DNA of 64,000 nt. Source: Planctomycetaceae bacterium (GTDB taxonomy: Bacteria > Planctomycetota > Planctomycetia > Gemmatales > Gemmataceae). The notes beneath the pieces are model-generated. The model did no database searches, was not told the origin of the DNA, and saw only the letters and a program-made list of their open reading frames with translations. Position 1 is the stretch's first letter. Each line of letters opens with the position of its first letter. The stretch lies in contig PNLP01000004.1 of assembly GCA_013823135.1 (NCBI GenBank), positions 62,001 through 126,000 of the forward strand. Direction: 5' to 3'. A program made the translations under genes and the position numbers. Of the stretch, positions 35,801-43,532 are shown piece after piece.

Positions 35801-36275
35801 CAGCCACTCCCTTCCCTTTGGTGTCTTCAAGCATGCGAATCTGGTCGGCGTGCTTTGTAAACCAGTTCATGCCACCATCGAACTTGTTGGCGTGCTTGCG
35901 ATACATCGCGAGACGATCTTCAGGCGTGCGGATTTGCAAGTCATCGTCGAGCAGGAACCCACGGGTGCGGTTCTCTTCTGTTCCCTGGTTGAAGCGATAC
36001 TCTTCGGCAACGAAGACGCGGTTCTTCTCGTCGAGCCCAATGGCAACGGGGCTCGCGAGCATCGGTTCCGCCGCGTAGAGTTCCACCTTCATGCCCGCGG
36101 GCACACGGAACGTCGGGATCTGCTTGAGTGCGGCGTCGGTGCCGTCGGGCAGCGTTGGCTCGACCACTGGCTCCGCAACCGTGAACGGCCGGGGTGCCGG
36201 GGCTTGTTCCGCGGCCAGGGTTATTGAGGCGAGCACAGCCAACGCGAGAAATGCGAGATGTCGGGAGGGGTGCAT
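32898..36275 (-). CDS. PVC-type secreted c-type cytochrome with beta-propeller and HEAT repeats
   Basis: The 1125-residue protein starts at ATG 36273-36275 with a signal peptide (MHPSRHLAFLALAVLASITLA); a GTG 9 bp upstream is also possible. Residues about 45-460 match the membrane-bound-dehydrogenase-type propeller of planctomycetes (FRVPAGMKVELYAAEP, AIGLDEKNRVFVAEEYRF, GPDGKLYFSVGDRGF, RNPQELAFDQYGNLFADDNNCD). A long HEAT-like helical section follows (about 490-960). The C-terminus holds one c-type haem site (QCVRCHTVNGAGGTAGPDLSKV) and the heme-binding-domain signature ESLVTPSAKIAAGF. Such proteins are thought to oxidise sugars or polyols in the periplasm and pass electrons to the haem. 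The substrate is unknown. Confidence 0.92.
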   Translation of the reverse strand: MHPSRHLAFLALAVLASITLAAEQAPAPRPFTVAEPVVEPTLPDGTDAALKQIPTFRVPAGMKVELYAAEPMLASPVAIGLDEKNRVFVAEEYRFNQGTEENRTRGFLLDDDLQIRTPEDRLAMYRKHANKFDGGMNWFTKHADQIRMLEDTKGKGVADKSTVFAGGFNHPLDGLAAGVMATNGEVYFTCIPNLWKLKDTNGDGKADTRETLLTGFGVNCAFLGHDLHGLAWGPDGKLYFSVGDRGFHVTSKEGATHSGPRMGAVFRCNPDGTEFEVVHRGLRNPQELAFDQYGNLFADDNNCDKGDHARLVYVVEDGNSGWNMPYQTIPSPYMGGPWFAERLWHLPHVGQPAYIVPAVGKIGTGPSGFLFTSGTSLPDRYKNSFMMCNYTSGPGAGLEAFRVKTKGAGFEIEDYHDFLKPIKATDAEFGYDGKLYVADFVNLDWNGKSLGGRIYTAFDPAKLDDPVVRETKKLFAEGFGKLTADELTKLLGHPDQRVRLRAQFTLVDSAKAQGAAVLERLEKVAAKNDSQFARIHALWALGQLARKTPAAVAPITARLADTDDEVRAQAAKLAGDIGNAAAAARLVERLGDANPRVRFFAAQSLGKLKYKPAVAPLFDLLKANKDEDAFLRHACVAALARIGDNDALVARTGDPSAAVRMAVVLVQRRLEDRRVVAFLNDTDPLVRTEAARAIHDLPMDQLLPQLAVQLTKLVASPIPDSDALARRAISANYRLGEADNAKAVLAAATSPLLSTAVRAEALSALRDWSNPPPRDRVTGFWRTMKPRDPLIVRGVVEDGLETLLSGTTGRLQTDAVGLIVAVGAKADEDRFVSLANDTKADPNLRIAALRFLAGRKSKQADAVLTTSLKSPAPLVRAEARELIAKADAARGVPLLDEVLANEAAPLRERQRALATVASLKSPTASRVLDNWTYRLVAGEVPTDLQVDVLDALKASPSPLRDRLRLKFEDTLPKDPIGRFRLSLTGGDADAGREVFFNHTAAQCVRCHTVNGAGGTAGPDLSKVVTRNPVKTREHFLESLVTPSAKIAAGFGTVTLTLIDGRVVGGTLLSEEKGTLVVLTPDGRKVTVQADEIERRSAALSPMPAIDRTLTPREMRDLIEFLMSLK

Positions 36276-36403
36276 TGCGATCACGGTGGTGTTCGTGAGG
36301 AGGGTTCAGACGGCGATCCGGTGTTCGCTTATCCTATCGCAACGAGTGTCCTTCGCCTTGCCATCCGGGTCAACCAGTTTTCCGCAGCCAACTATGGGCA
36401 GTC

Positions 36404-39400
36404 CTACTTGGGTCGGTTCCGAACTTGTGGAGAAATGGTGTCCCAGATCCGGAGCGTGGAATCGCCCGATCCGGTTATTAGTCGAGAGCCGTCCGGGCTG
36501 AATGCGATAGAATGGACGTAGTCTGTGTGCCCTCGCAACTCGGCAACGAGGTTATTCGTCTTCATATCCCAAATGCGAACTGTGTTGTCTGCACAAGCGG
36601 TGAAAAGACGAGTTCCATCACGATTGAACGCGAGACTGTAAACGTTCGCGCCGTGTTTCAACACGACCAGTTCTTTCCACGTTGTTGTGTCCCATAGACG
36701 CACGGTGCCATCGACTGAACCCGAAGCAAGTAGTTTCCCATCGGGGCTGAACGTGACCGCATAAAGCGGACCAGTGTGCCCGTGAAGATCAACAACGCTC
36801 GACTTCGCGGCAACATCCCAGACTTTGACCCCTCGATTTGAATCTTCACCGACGCTCGCCAGCAATCGACCGTCCGGGCTGAAAGCCAGATCACGAATGG
36901 CGTTGCCGTCCACGCGCAGAAGACCAACCTGTGCCTTCGTGTTCACGTCCCAGAGTCGAATGCCACCATCCATGTTCCCAGCTGCGAGTAGTTCACCGTT
37001 AGGGCTGAACGCCAACCGACTGTCACGCCAGTCCGCGGGGACATCCCATGAATGCGTTTGCTCGCCCGTATTCGCGTCCCAGAGTCGTACACCCCCCTTC
37101 CCTCCGGTCGCGACTTCTTCGCGTCCCATGCTCGCCACGACATACCCCTTGGGATGAAACGCGACAGATGAAACGACGTGATTAGGACCGTAGCTCCCGG
37201 CCCAGCACTGTAGACCACTGGTGGCGTTCCAGACTCGAACAGTGCCATCCCAGCTTGCTGAGGACACCCGTTCACCATCAGGATGAAACGCAACGCCGTA
37301 GACGAATTTCGTGTGCCCTCGAATCGCACCGTTGTTGATTGCGCTTTGGGCATCCCAGATTCGCACGGTGCCATCGCGTGCTCCTGAGACGATGCTTTTC
37401 CCGTTCTCCGCATACGTGACGGCGTGGATTTCACCCGTGTGCCCCCTCAAAACGGTGATCGGGGTGCCGTCAGTGGCGTCCCAGAGGCGGAGGGTTTGAT
37501 CCTGCGATGCTGTGAGCACTTGCTTTCCGTCAGGGCTGAACCTCACATCGGTGACCCAACCTTTATGATCACGAAGTATCGCAATGGACTTCCCGCTACT
37601 TGCGTCCCAGATGCGTGCGGTTTGATCCATCGAAGCCGACACAATTCGGGTGTTATCGGTGTTGAAAGCAAGAGCTTTCAACTGGTTCGTGTGTCCTCGA
37701 AAGGTTGCGAGATGCTTGCAGACCGTGGTATCCCAGAGGTGAAACGAGTTGCTTGGAAAGGTCTCCATAGCAACGAGGCGAGTGCCGGACGGATTGAAGT
37801 CCACTCCAAGGCTCGTGTGGTCCTCGCCGTGAAGGGTGTGAGCGTGTCGAGTCTTTACCTCCCAAAGTTTGAGTAACTTCGGGTCGCTGTAACTCATACA
37901 CAGTCGTTCCAAGTTTGGCCCGAATCTCGCGCCAACCGCATTTTCCTCACCAAACTGGATGAGTTCGCGTTGCTCACCGATTTCCACATCCCAAACTCGG
38001 ATTGAACCATCATTCGCATAACTGGTTAGGCGTTTGCCATCGTCGCTGAATGCCGTTGTGTGGATTGGCCTGGTGTGGCCACGTAGAACATTTCGCCGGC
38101 CCGTGGCAATGTCATCGACGACGAGAGAATGGTCTGGACGAAAGGAAACCAACGTTCGCCCATCGTCAGAAATCTTGGTTCGTTGGACGGCATTCTCCTG
38201 GGGGTATGTTCTCGCTGCTTTTCGCTCCAGAACGTTCCAGACCCGCATTCCCTTGCCACCAACAGAATCGACCACGGCCCATCGACCATCAGGCGTGAAA
38301 CGTGTGAGATCGCAGATCATGTCGGGCCACCGCAACACCCCCTGCGCACCATCGAGTTGCTGATAGAAATGGTGCCATTCCCAATTGCGGAACTCTAAGG
38401 GTGCAGCGTCAAGCGCTTGCCGGGCCGCGACGACGTTGTTCAACTGGAGTGCATTCGACGCAGCTGTGAGGTGGGAACGATAGCGCTCCCACCTTTCAGA
38501 TCGAGTTGCTTCCTGAGCCGTCGTTGCTGCGGACTCGGCCAAGACGGCAGCCTTCTCGGCGGCCGAGGCATGCTGGAGTGCTTCCTGCCACTTCCAGATC
38601 ACTCCGCTCACACCTGCGAGCGTCACCAGAACGACCGCCAACGAAAGTACTGCAACAGTGGGGTTCCTTCGCGCGGCCCGTAATGTTTGCTCAGCATAGC
38701 CAACTGGTCGGGCAAGGATTGGGCGTCCCTCGCGCCAGCAGAGGAGATCGTTGGCAAGAGCCTCGGCAGATTCGTAACGAACTGACGGGTCCTTTTGCAG
38801 ACACTTCAGGCAGATGGTTTCCAGGTCACGCGGCAACTTCGGCTGAAGCTGGCGGGGTGACACGGGCTCCTGGTCGCGGACTAAATGCATCGTCTCAACC
38901 GGGGTTCCACCCTGGAACGGAACCCGTGCAGTCAGCAACTCGTACAGGATAACCCCGAGTGCATAGGTATCGATCGCGGGGGAGATGGGATCGCCAGCGG
39001 CCTGTTCTGGGGCCATGTATGCTGGGGTTCCCATGACCACACCCGCGCGAGTCAGGTAGCGGCCCGCGCTGTCGACCTCATTTCCAAAGTGCTTCGCGAG
39101 GCCGAAGTCCGCGACCTTCGGCTCACCTTGTTTTGTCAAAAGGACATTCGCCGGTTTCAAATCACGGTGAATGACCCCTAAACGGTGCGCAGCATGAACT
39201 GCCCTCGCGAGTTTCTCAATGATCTGGGCAGCAAAGGCGGGCTTTTGTGGAGTCTCGGTGTGTTGCATCAGGCTGCCGCCGTCCACATACTCGAACGAGA
39301 TGAACGGACTGGGCGACGTCTCACCAGGCTGCGAATCGACTGTGCCAATCTCGAAAACTTGAATGATGTTTGGGTGTTGCAGCTTTGCGACAGTCTCTGC

Positions 39401-39718
39401 CTCGGCTTTCAACCGCTCGCGATATTCCGAGTCGTACTGCCCGAGGCCGCGAAGCATCTTCAGCGCGACCGTACGCTGAAGGTCACATTGCCGGGCCATG
39501 TAAACGATCCCCATTCCGCCGGTGCCGATGACCATCAGGATCTCGTAACCGCGGACTCGCGGGGCATCGTTGTCTTCGAGTTCGGTCCGCGGCGAGGGAA
39601 CCCCCGGTTGGAGCACGACCACATCTGTTGGAACCCCCTGCGGAACGGCAGCGGTGGCAGGCGCGATTCGAATCGAGCCAGAAGGATCTGGAACGGAGGG
39701 CGATTCGGTGGGCTTCAC
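36404..39718 (-). CDS. Ser/Thr protein kinase with C-terminal WD40 propellers
   Basis: This 1104-residue product starts at GTG 39716-39718 with TGAGG 7 nt upstream. The Hanks-type kinase (about residues 58-325) is complete: GTGGMGIVY, VALKML, HRDLKPANVLLT, ADFGLAKHFG and GTPAYMAPEQ. A transmembrane helix follows at about 352-372 and then an alpha-helical stretch (AAEKAAVLAESAATTAQEATRSE). From about residue 445 to the end I count 14 or 15 WD40 repeats (for example FSPDGKLLASGSVDGTVRLWD, in parts), enough for two seven-bladed propellers. By topology the propellers would be extracytoplasmic if the kinase is cytoplasmic. This kinase-WD40 layout is common in Planctomycetes. Targets are unknown. 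Confidence 0.93.
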   Translation of the reverse strand: MKPTESPSVPDPSGSIRIAPATAAVPQGVPTDVVVLQPGVPSPRTELEDNDAPRVRGYEILMVIGTGGMGIVYMARQCDLQRTVALKMLRGLGQYDSEYRERLKAEAETVAKLQHPNIIQVFEIGTVDSQPGETSPSPFISFEYVDGGSLMQHTETPQKPAFAAQIIEKLARAVHAAHRLGVIHRDLKPANVLLTKQGEPKVADFGLAKHFGNEVDSAGRYLTRAGVVMGTPAYMAPEQAAGDPISPAIDTYALGVILYELLTARVPFQGGTPVETMHLVRDQEPVSPRQLQPKLPRDLETICLKCLQKDPSVRYESAEALANDLLCWREGRPILARPVGYAEQTLRAARRNPTVAVLSLAVVLVTLAGVSGVIWKWQEALQHASAAEKAAVLAESAATTAQEATRSERWERYRSHLTAASNALQLNNVVAARQALDAAPLEFRNWEWHHFYQQLDGAQGVLRWPDMICDLTRFTPDGRWAVVDSVGGKGMRVWNVLERKAARTYPQENAVQRTKISDDGRTLVSFRPDHSLVVDDIATGRRNVLRGHTRPIHTTAFSDDGKRLTSYANDGSIRVWDVEIGEQRELIQFGEENAVGARFGPNLERLCMSYSDPKLLKLWEVKTRHAHTLHGEDHTSLGVDFNPSGTRLVAMETFPSNSFHLWDTTVCKHLATFRGHTNQLKALAFNTDNTRIVSASMDQTARIWDASSGKSIAILRDHKGWVTDVRFSPDGKQVLTASQDQTLRLWDATDGTPITVLRGHTGEIHAVTYAENGKSIVSGARDGTVRIWDAQSAINNGAIRGHTKFVYGVAFHPDGERVSSASWDGTVRVWNATSGLQCWAGSYGPNHVVSSVAFHPKGYVVASMGREEVATGGKGGVRLWDANTGEQTHSWDVPADWRDSRLAFSPNGELLAAGNMDGGIRLWDVNTKAQVGLLRVDGNAIRDLAFSPDGRLLASVGEDSNRGVKVWDVAAKSSVVDLHGHTGPLYAVTFSPDGKLLASGSVDGTVRLWDTTTWKELVVLKHGANVYSLAFNRDGTRLFTACADNTVRIWDMKTNNLVAELRGHTDYVHSIAFSPDGSRLITGSGDSTLRIWDTISPQVRNRPK

Positions 39719-39921
39719 AGATGCCTCAGCTCAGGGAGCGGCGCTGAACGCTATCACGACTTCAGAATAGTGTTCAAGAAGCACAACAGCAAACAGCCTC
39801 GGAAGCGTCGAGTAATTCTCATAGCTGTTGGACCGCGGAAACCGAGTTGCAGGAAGAGAACTGTTAGGATGAAATGATGACGTGCCGCGCGGCGCTTGTC
39901 CAACCTCGCCAGAGATTCCTG

Positions 39922-40998
39922 ATGGACTCGAACAACCACGGGTACGAAGAGTACGATTCCCACCGCCGCAATGATGATGTCGAGCACGACCGGCCTCGTG
40001 AGAGCCGACGACCCAGGCAACGACACGCCGACCCGCAGAACACACAGGTGAGTGTCCTCGGAGTGTTGTCACTTGTGTTGGGGAGCGGCGGACTTTCGAT
40101 CAGCGTGATTCCGTGCATCGGCGTGCTGGGCATGATCGGTGGCGGGCTCGGTCTCATCCTGGGACTGCTCGGGATGGCGGAGTCCAAGAGTTCAAACGGT
40201 CGCGTTGGGATGGGCGTGCCAACGGCAGGCACCTTCGTGAGCCTCACCGGCCTGTTGATCGGAGCCGCGTGGTTCCTTCTGATGGCCGGGGCATTCCGCA
40301 ATAACCCGAACATCCCCGGTGACGACGAAGCGAAGGTGGAAGCCCCCGCGTTAACCCTCCCCGCGATCGACCTGGACCGAGAGTACGATCAGAACGAACT
40401 CGCCGCCGACTCAAAGTATCTCAACAAGCTCATCGAACTAAACGGCCGGGTGAAGCGGGTGAACGACGAGACCACGCCGGGCAAGGTCACCGTGGAACTG
40501 GTCGGGCTTCCAGACTCGTTCGTGAATTGCCGCTTCCCACTCATCGACAAAGCGAGGTTGGAGGCGATGGAGATCGGTCAGGAAATCGTGGTTCGCGGCC
40601 GTTGCAGGGGGAAGATTGGCGACCGTGTTGCGCTTGATGACTGTACTCGCGTTATCGGTGAAAAGGAACTTGAAGCCGATTCTGCTCCCGTCCGAGTGCT
40701 CGCGGCGGTTCTGGCGAGCGAGTACGCCGAGGACGTGATGCAGGCGGACGAGAAGTATCGTGGAAAGCTCGTGGATGTGACCGGCACTCTGGGGAAGGTC
40801 ATCCGCGGAAAGCCCGGCAAGGTGAGTGTGCAAGTGGACGACGATGACGGCGTTGCCCTGCTGACGTGTGCTTTCACGGCCGATGCCGCAAAACCTTTCG
40901 CCCTGCTTAAACCAGGTCAGCGTGTCACGATCCGCGGGCGTTGTATGGGCCATGCAGACGCCGTACTCACGTTCACCGGGTGCAGTTTGGTGAAGTGA
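39922..40998 (+). CDS. Membrane protein with two OB-fold (tRNA_anti-like) domains
   Basis: I start at ATG 39922 (MDSNNHGYEEY), giving 358 residues; the frame is open 16 codons earlier. A polar, Arg/His/Asp-rich N-terminus is followed by two hydrophobic segments (VLSLVLGSGGLSISVIPCIGVLG, in parts, and FVSLTGLLIGAAWFLLMAG) of the DUF4190 type with a GLGLILGLLGMAESK turn. Two tandem extracytoplasmic domains of about 85 residues then each contain ...KYLNKLIELNGRVKRV / KYRGKLVDVTGTLGKV, G(Q)xxxxRGRC and a closing L..C strand, the pattern of tRNA_anti-like OB folds. The duplication is clear; the ligand is unknown. A hairpin follows the stop. Confidence 0.75.
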   Translation: MDSNNHGYEEYDSHRRNDDVEHDRPRESRRPRQRHADPQNTQVSVLGVLSLVLGSGGLSISVIPCIGVLGMIGGGLGLILGLLGMAESKSSNGRVGMGVPTAGTFVSLTGLLIGAAWFLLMAGAFRNNPNIPGDDEAKVEAPALTLPAIDLDREYDQNELAADSKYLNKLIELNGRVKRVNDETTPGKVTVELVGLPDSFVNCRFPLIDKARLEAMEIGQEIVVRGRCRGKIGDRVALDDCTRVIGEKELEADSAPVRVLAAVLASEYAEDVMQADEKYRGKLVDVTGTLGKVIRGKPGKVSVQVDDDDGVALLTCAFTADAAKPFALLKPGQRVTIRGRCMGHADAVLTFTGCSLVK

Positions 40999-41003
40999 TT
41001 TCG

Positions 41004-41030
41004 GGGGAGCGGGAAGCATTTCCACTCCCC
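41004..41030 (+). terminator. Hairpin after the OB-fold gene
   Basis: GGGGAG...CTCCCC with additional inner pairs (GGGAA/TTTCC, one wobble) forms an imperfect stem 6 bp after the stop at 40998. It is followed by TCTCGCTTGCC, without a strong T-run. It probably stabilises the 3' end or terminates weakly before the glycosyltransferase genes. Confidence 0.4.
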
Positions 41031-41138
41031 TCTCGCTTGCCAGAATGTCCAACTCGCGAAAACTCCCCTCGACAACCGACCCACTCACCCCCTACACTTT
41101 CAACCCAGACGTTCCGACAGGTTCGGGAAAGGATTCCC

Positions 41139-42326
41139 GTGCGACTTGTTCACCTGACCGCAAGTACGTTTTTCGGCGGCCCCGAGCGGCAAATGCTCGG
41201 ACTCGCGCAGGCGATGCCGAAGCACGTCCAAACGACGTTCGCCAGTTTCTCCGAAGGGGGTCGCTGCGCCGGGTTCCTCAACGAAATCCAGTCGCGCGGC
41301 TTCCCCACAATCCCACTCACCGCCGACTTTCCGCACGCACTCGCGGCCGTTGGGGAACTGCACGGCGTTATCCGCGACACACAGTGCGATACGCTCATCT
41401 GTCACGGTTACAAGGCTCACATTCTCGGTCGCATGGCAGCGCGGCGTGCTGGCATTCCCGCCATCGCCGTGTCGCGTGGCTGGACCGGGGAAACCCGCAA
41501 GGTCAAGATCTACGAATGGCTCGACCGACGACACCTACGGTTCATGGATCACGTTGTCTGCGTTTCCGAGGGACAAGCCGCGAAGGTCCGGCGTTGGTGC
41601 GGGGTGCCGAGTTCGCGTCTGAGCGTCATCCGCAATAGTGCCCGCCTCGCCGCATTCGAGAAACACGACCCGGCTGCACGAAGTCGGTTGCTCGGCTTCC
41701 TGCCGAGTGACAGTGGAGTGTCACAGGTCGTTCTCGCGGCTGGTCGCCTCAGCCCGGAGAAAGGTTTCGGCGTGCTGATCGAAGCGGCCGCGACAATCTG
41801 CCGCGAGAACCCCACTGCCGGCGTCGTGCTGTTTGGCGAGGGGTTTCTACGGGCTGAACTCGAAGCGCGGGTTCGTACTCTCGGTCTGAGCGACCGACTG
41901 GTGATGCCCGGCTTCCGCACCGACCTGGACTCGCTAATCGGTGCTGCGGATGTCGTCGTGCTGCCATCGTTCACCGAGGGACTGCCGAACGTGGCGTTGG
42001 AAGCGAGCGCCGCCGGCGTCCCCGTGGTCGCCACCGCTGTCGGCGGCACTCCCGAAGCGATCATCGACTCGGAGACGGGCTACCTTGTTCCGCCAGGACA
42101 GCCCGAACGGATCGCAGCCCGAGTCTGTGAATTGCTGCGTGATCCAACGTTACGAGCCAAGTTCGGTGCCGCTGGACGCGAGCGGATGCAATCCACGTTC
42201 ACGTTCGACGCCCAGGCTTCCGCGTATCTGAAGCTGTTGCAGAAGTTGACAAAGAAGTCGTCTTCGCCCCAATTGACCCGGCAAGGAAGCCGGGGTTTAC
42301 TCCACCCGGGGCAGGCTTCAGGCTGA
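41139..42326 (+). CDS. Glycosyltransferase family 4 protein
   Basis: I choose the GTG at 41139 (reading VRLVHLTASTFFGGPERQML) with GGA 6 nt upstream, giving 395 residues; the frame opens earlier, but the added part is Pro/Arg-rich and not GT-like. The fold is GT-B: an N-terminal acceptor domain with FGGPERQMLGLA, and a C-terminal GT4 donor domain with LAAGRLSPEKGFGVLIEAA, LFGEGFLRAELE, VVLPSFTEGLPNVALEASAAG and VGGTPEAI (E-x7-E motif). It would transfer a sugar from a nucleotide donor to a polysaccharide or lipid. It pairs with the next GT gene. The last 17 residues are encoded inside a palindromic repeat (42277-42336), so the natural C-terminus was probably shorter. Confidence 0.88.
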   Translation: MRLVHLTASTFFGGPERQMLGLAQAMPKHVQTTFASFSEGGRCAGFLNEIQSRGFPTIPLTADFPHALAAVGELHGVIRDTQCDTLICHGYKAHILGRMAARRAGIPAIAVSRGWTGETRKVKIYEWLDRRHLRFMDHVVCVSEGQAAKVRRWCGVPSSRLSVIRNSARLAAFEKHDPAARSRLLGFLPSDSGVSQVVLAAGRLSPEKGFGVLIEAAATICRENPTAGVVLFGEGFLRAELEARVRTLGLSDRLVMPGFRTDLDSLIGAADVVVLPSFTEGLPNVALEASAAGVPVVATAVGGTPEAIIDSETGYLVPPGQPERIAARVCELLRDPTLRAKFGAAGRERMQSTFTFDAQASAYLKLLQKLTKKSSSPQLTRQGSRGLLHPGQASG

Positions 42327-42336
42327 TTCCAGCCTG
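42277..42336. repeat. Two short palindromes at the end of the first glycosyltransferase gene
   Basis: CCCGGC-AAGGAA-GCCGGG (42277-42294) and CAGGCT-GATTCC-AGCCTG (42319-42336) are perfect six-base stems flanking GGGTTTACTCCACCCGGGG. They encode the last 17 residues and stop of the upstream gene and may also reduce read-through into the next GT. The form resembles mobile REP-type palindromes. Confidence 0.45.
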
Positions 42337-42374
42337 GGCACTGTGTCGTGGTTAAACAAGCAATGAGGAACAGG

Positions 42375-43532
42375 ATGTCCGCACTGCTCGCGCCTCGCCG
42401 TTCACTCGCGATCGCGACCCCCGCACCGGTCGAGAAACCGGTCCGGGTCTGCTTCATGATCGATCGACTTAGCCGCGCCGGCACGGAAACCCAACTCCTC
42501 GCCCTCATCCGTGAACTCGACCGCTCGCGCGTTCAACCTTCACTGGTTTTGCTCGACGGTGAAGATGACCTCTCGCGCACCCTCGAACCGGAAGACTGCC
42601 CGGTGATCCGTCTGGGCGTTCGCCGCCTCATGAGCCTGACCGCGGCCCGTGCCGTATCGCAACTCCGTGCCTTCTGGCGTGAACACCAACCCGATGTACT
42701 CCAGGCGTACTTCCTCGATGCCGCGTACTTTGGCGTACCACTGGCAAAGCTCTCGGGCGTGAAGCGTGTCGTGCGTGTCCGCAACAACCTCGGCTATTGG
42801 GTGAACAGCAAGCACCGGGTGCTTGGCCGCTGCGTTCGCCCGTTTGTCGATGCCACACTCACGAACACCGCTACGGGCAAGCAAGCACTCGTCGAGAAGG
42901 AACAGCACGCTTCGGAGCGTGTTGTGGTATTGGAGAATGGCGTTGATATCGCGATGTTTAACCGATTCATGTTCCCCGATACATCCAAGCCCCGCGTGCG
43001 GGTTGGATGCGTTGCGAACCTGCGACCTGTGAAGAACATCGATGGGTTGATGCTTGCCGCGAAGGCGGCTCTGGAGCGGTTTCCCAAGATGGTCTTCGAA
43101 GTAGCCGGCGACGGTGAACAACGCGCCGAGCTGGAACGCCTTCACACCGTGCTCGGCCTCGGTGAACGCTTCAAACTGCGTGGCTCGGTGTCGGACATCG
43201 CTGGCTTCCTGCGAACGGTCGATATCGCCGTGCTTCCGTCGCACTCCGAAGGAATGTCGAACTCGTTGCTGGAATACATGGCCTCAGGCCGTGCTGTGAT
43301 TGCAACGGATGTTGGGGCGAACGCTCAGCTAGTGCGGCACGGCAAGGACGGTCTGATCGTCCCCGCGAGTAACCCCGAAGCGATCGCGGATGCCATCGAA
43401 AAGCTAATCGAGAACCCGATGCGTGCCGCGGCATACGGTGCGTCAGCACGTCGGCGGGCCGAGGCGGAGTATAGCCGCGACGCGATGCGCCGCCGCTTCG
43501 AGGACTTCTACCGTTCAATTACCAATAACTGA
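42375..43532 (+). CDS. Glycosyltransferase family 4 protein
   Basis: I start at ATG 42375 (MSALLAPRRS), which has AGGA 5 nt upstream; ATG 42363 is an alternative. The 385-residue product is a GT-B enzyme: CFMIDRLSRAGTETQLLALIREL at the N-terminus (the G-G/A-x-E-x-x acceptor loop) and a donor domain with VANLRPVKNIDGLMLAA, VAGDGEQRAELE, IAVLPSHSEGMSNSLLEYMASG and TDVGANAQLV. It follows the previous GT by 48 bp, so the two probably act on the same glycan. Its last 25 bases overlap the 3' end of the convergent radical SAM gene. Confidence 0.9.
   Translation: MSALLAPRRSLAIATPAPVEKPVRVCFMIDRLSRAGTETQLLALIRELDRSRVQPSLVLLDGEDDLSRTLEPEDCPVIRLGVRRLMSLTAARAVSQLRAFWREHQPDVLQAYFLDAAYFGVPLAKLSGVKRVVRVRNNLGYWVNSKHRVLGRCVRPFVDATLTNTATGKQALVEKEQHASERVVVLENGVDIAMFNRFMFPDTSKPRVRVGCVANLRPVKNIDGLMLAAKAALERFPKMVFEVAGDGEQRAELERLHTVLGLGERFKLRGSVSDIAGFLRTVDIAVLPSHSEGMSNSLLEYMASGRAVIATDVGANAQLVRHGKDGLIVPASNPEAIADAIEKLIENPMRAAAYGASARRRAEAEYSRDAMRRRFEDFYRSITNN

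Noticed and set aside
34149..36227. 692-codon + strand frame opposite the PVC cytochrome gene
   Set aside because: It is antisense to a well-supported secreted cytochrome with a haem motif. No domain is recognisable in the shadow translation.
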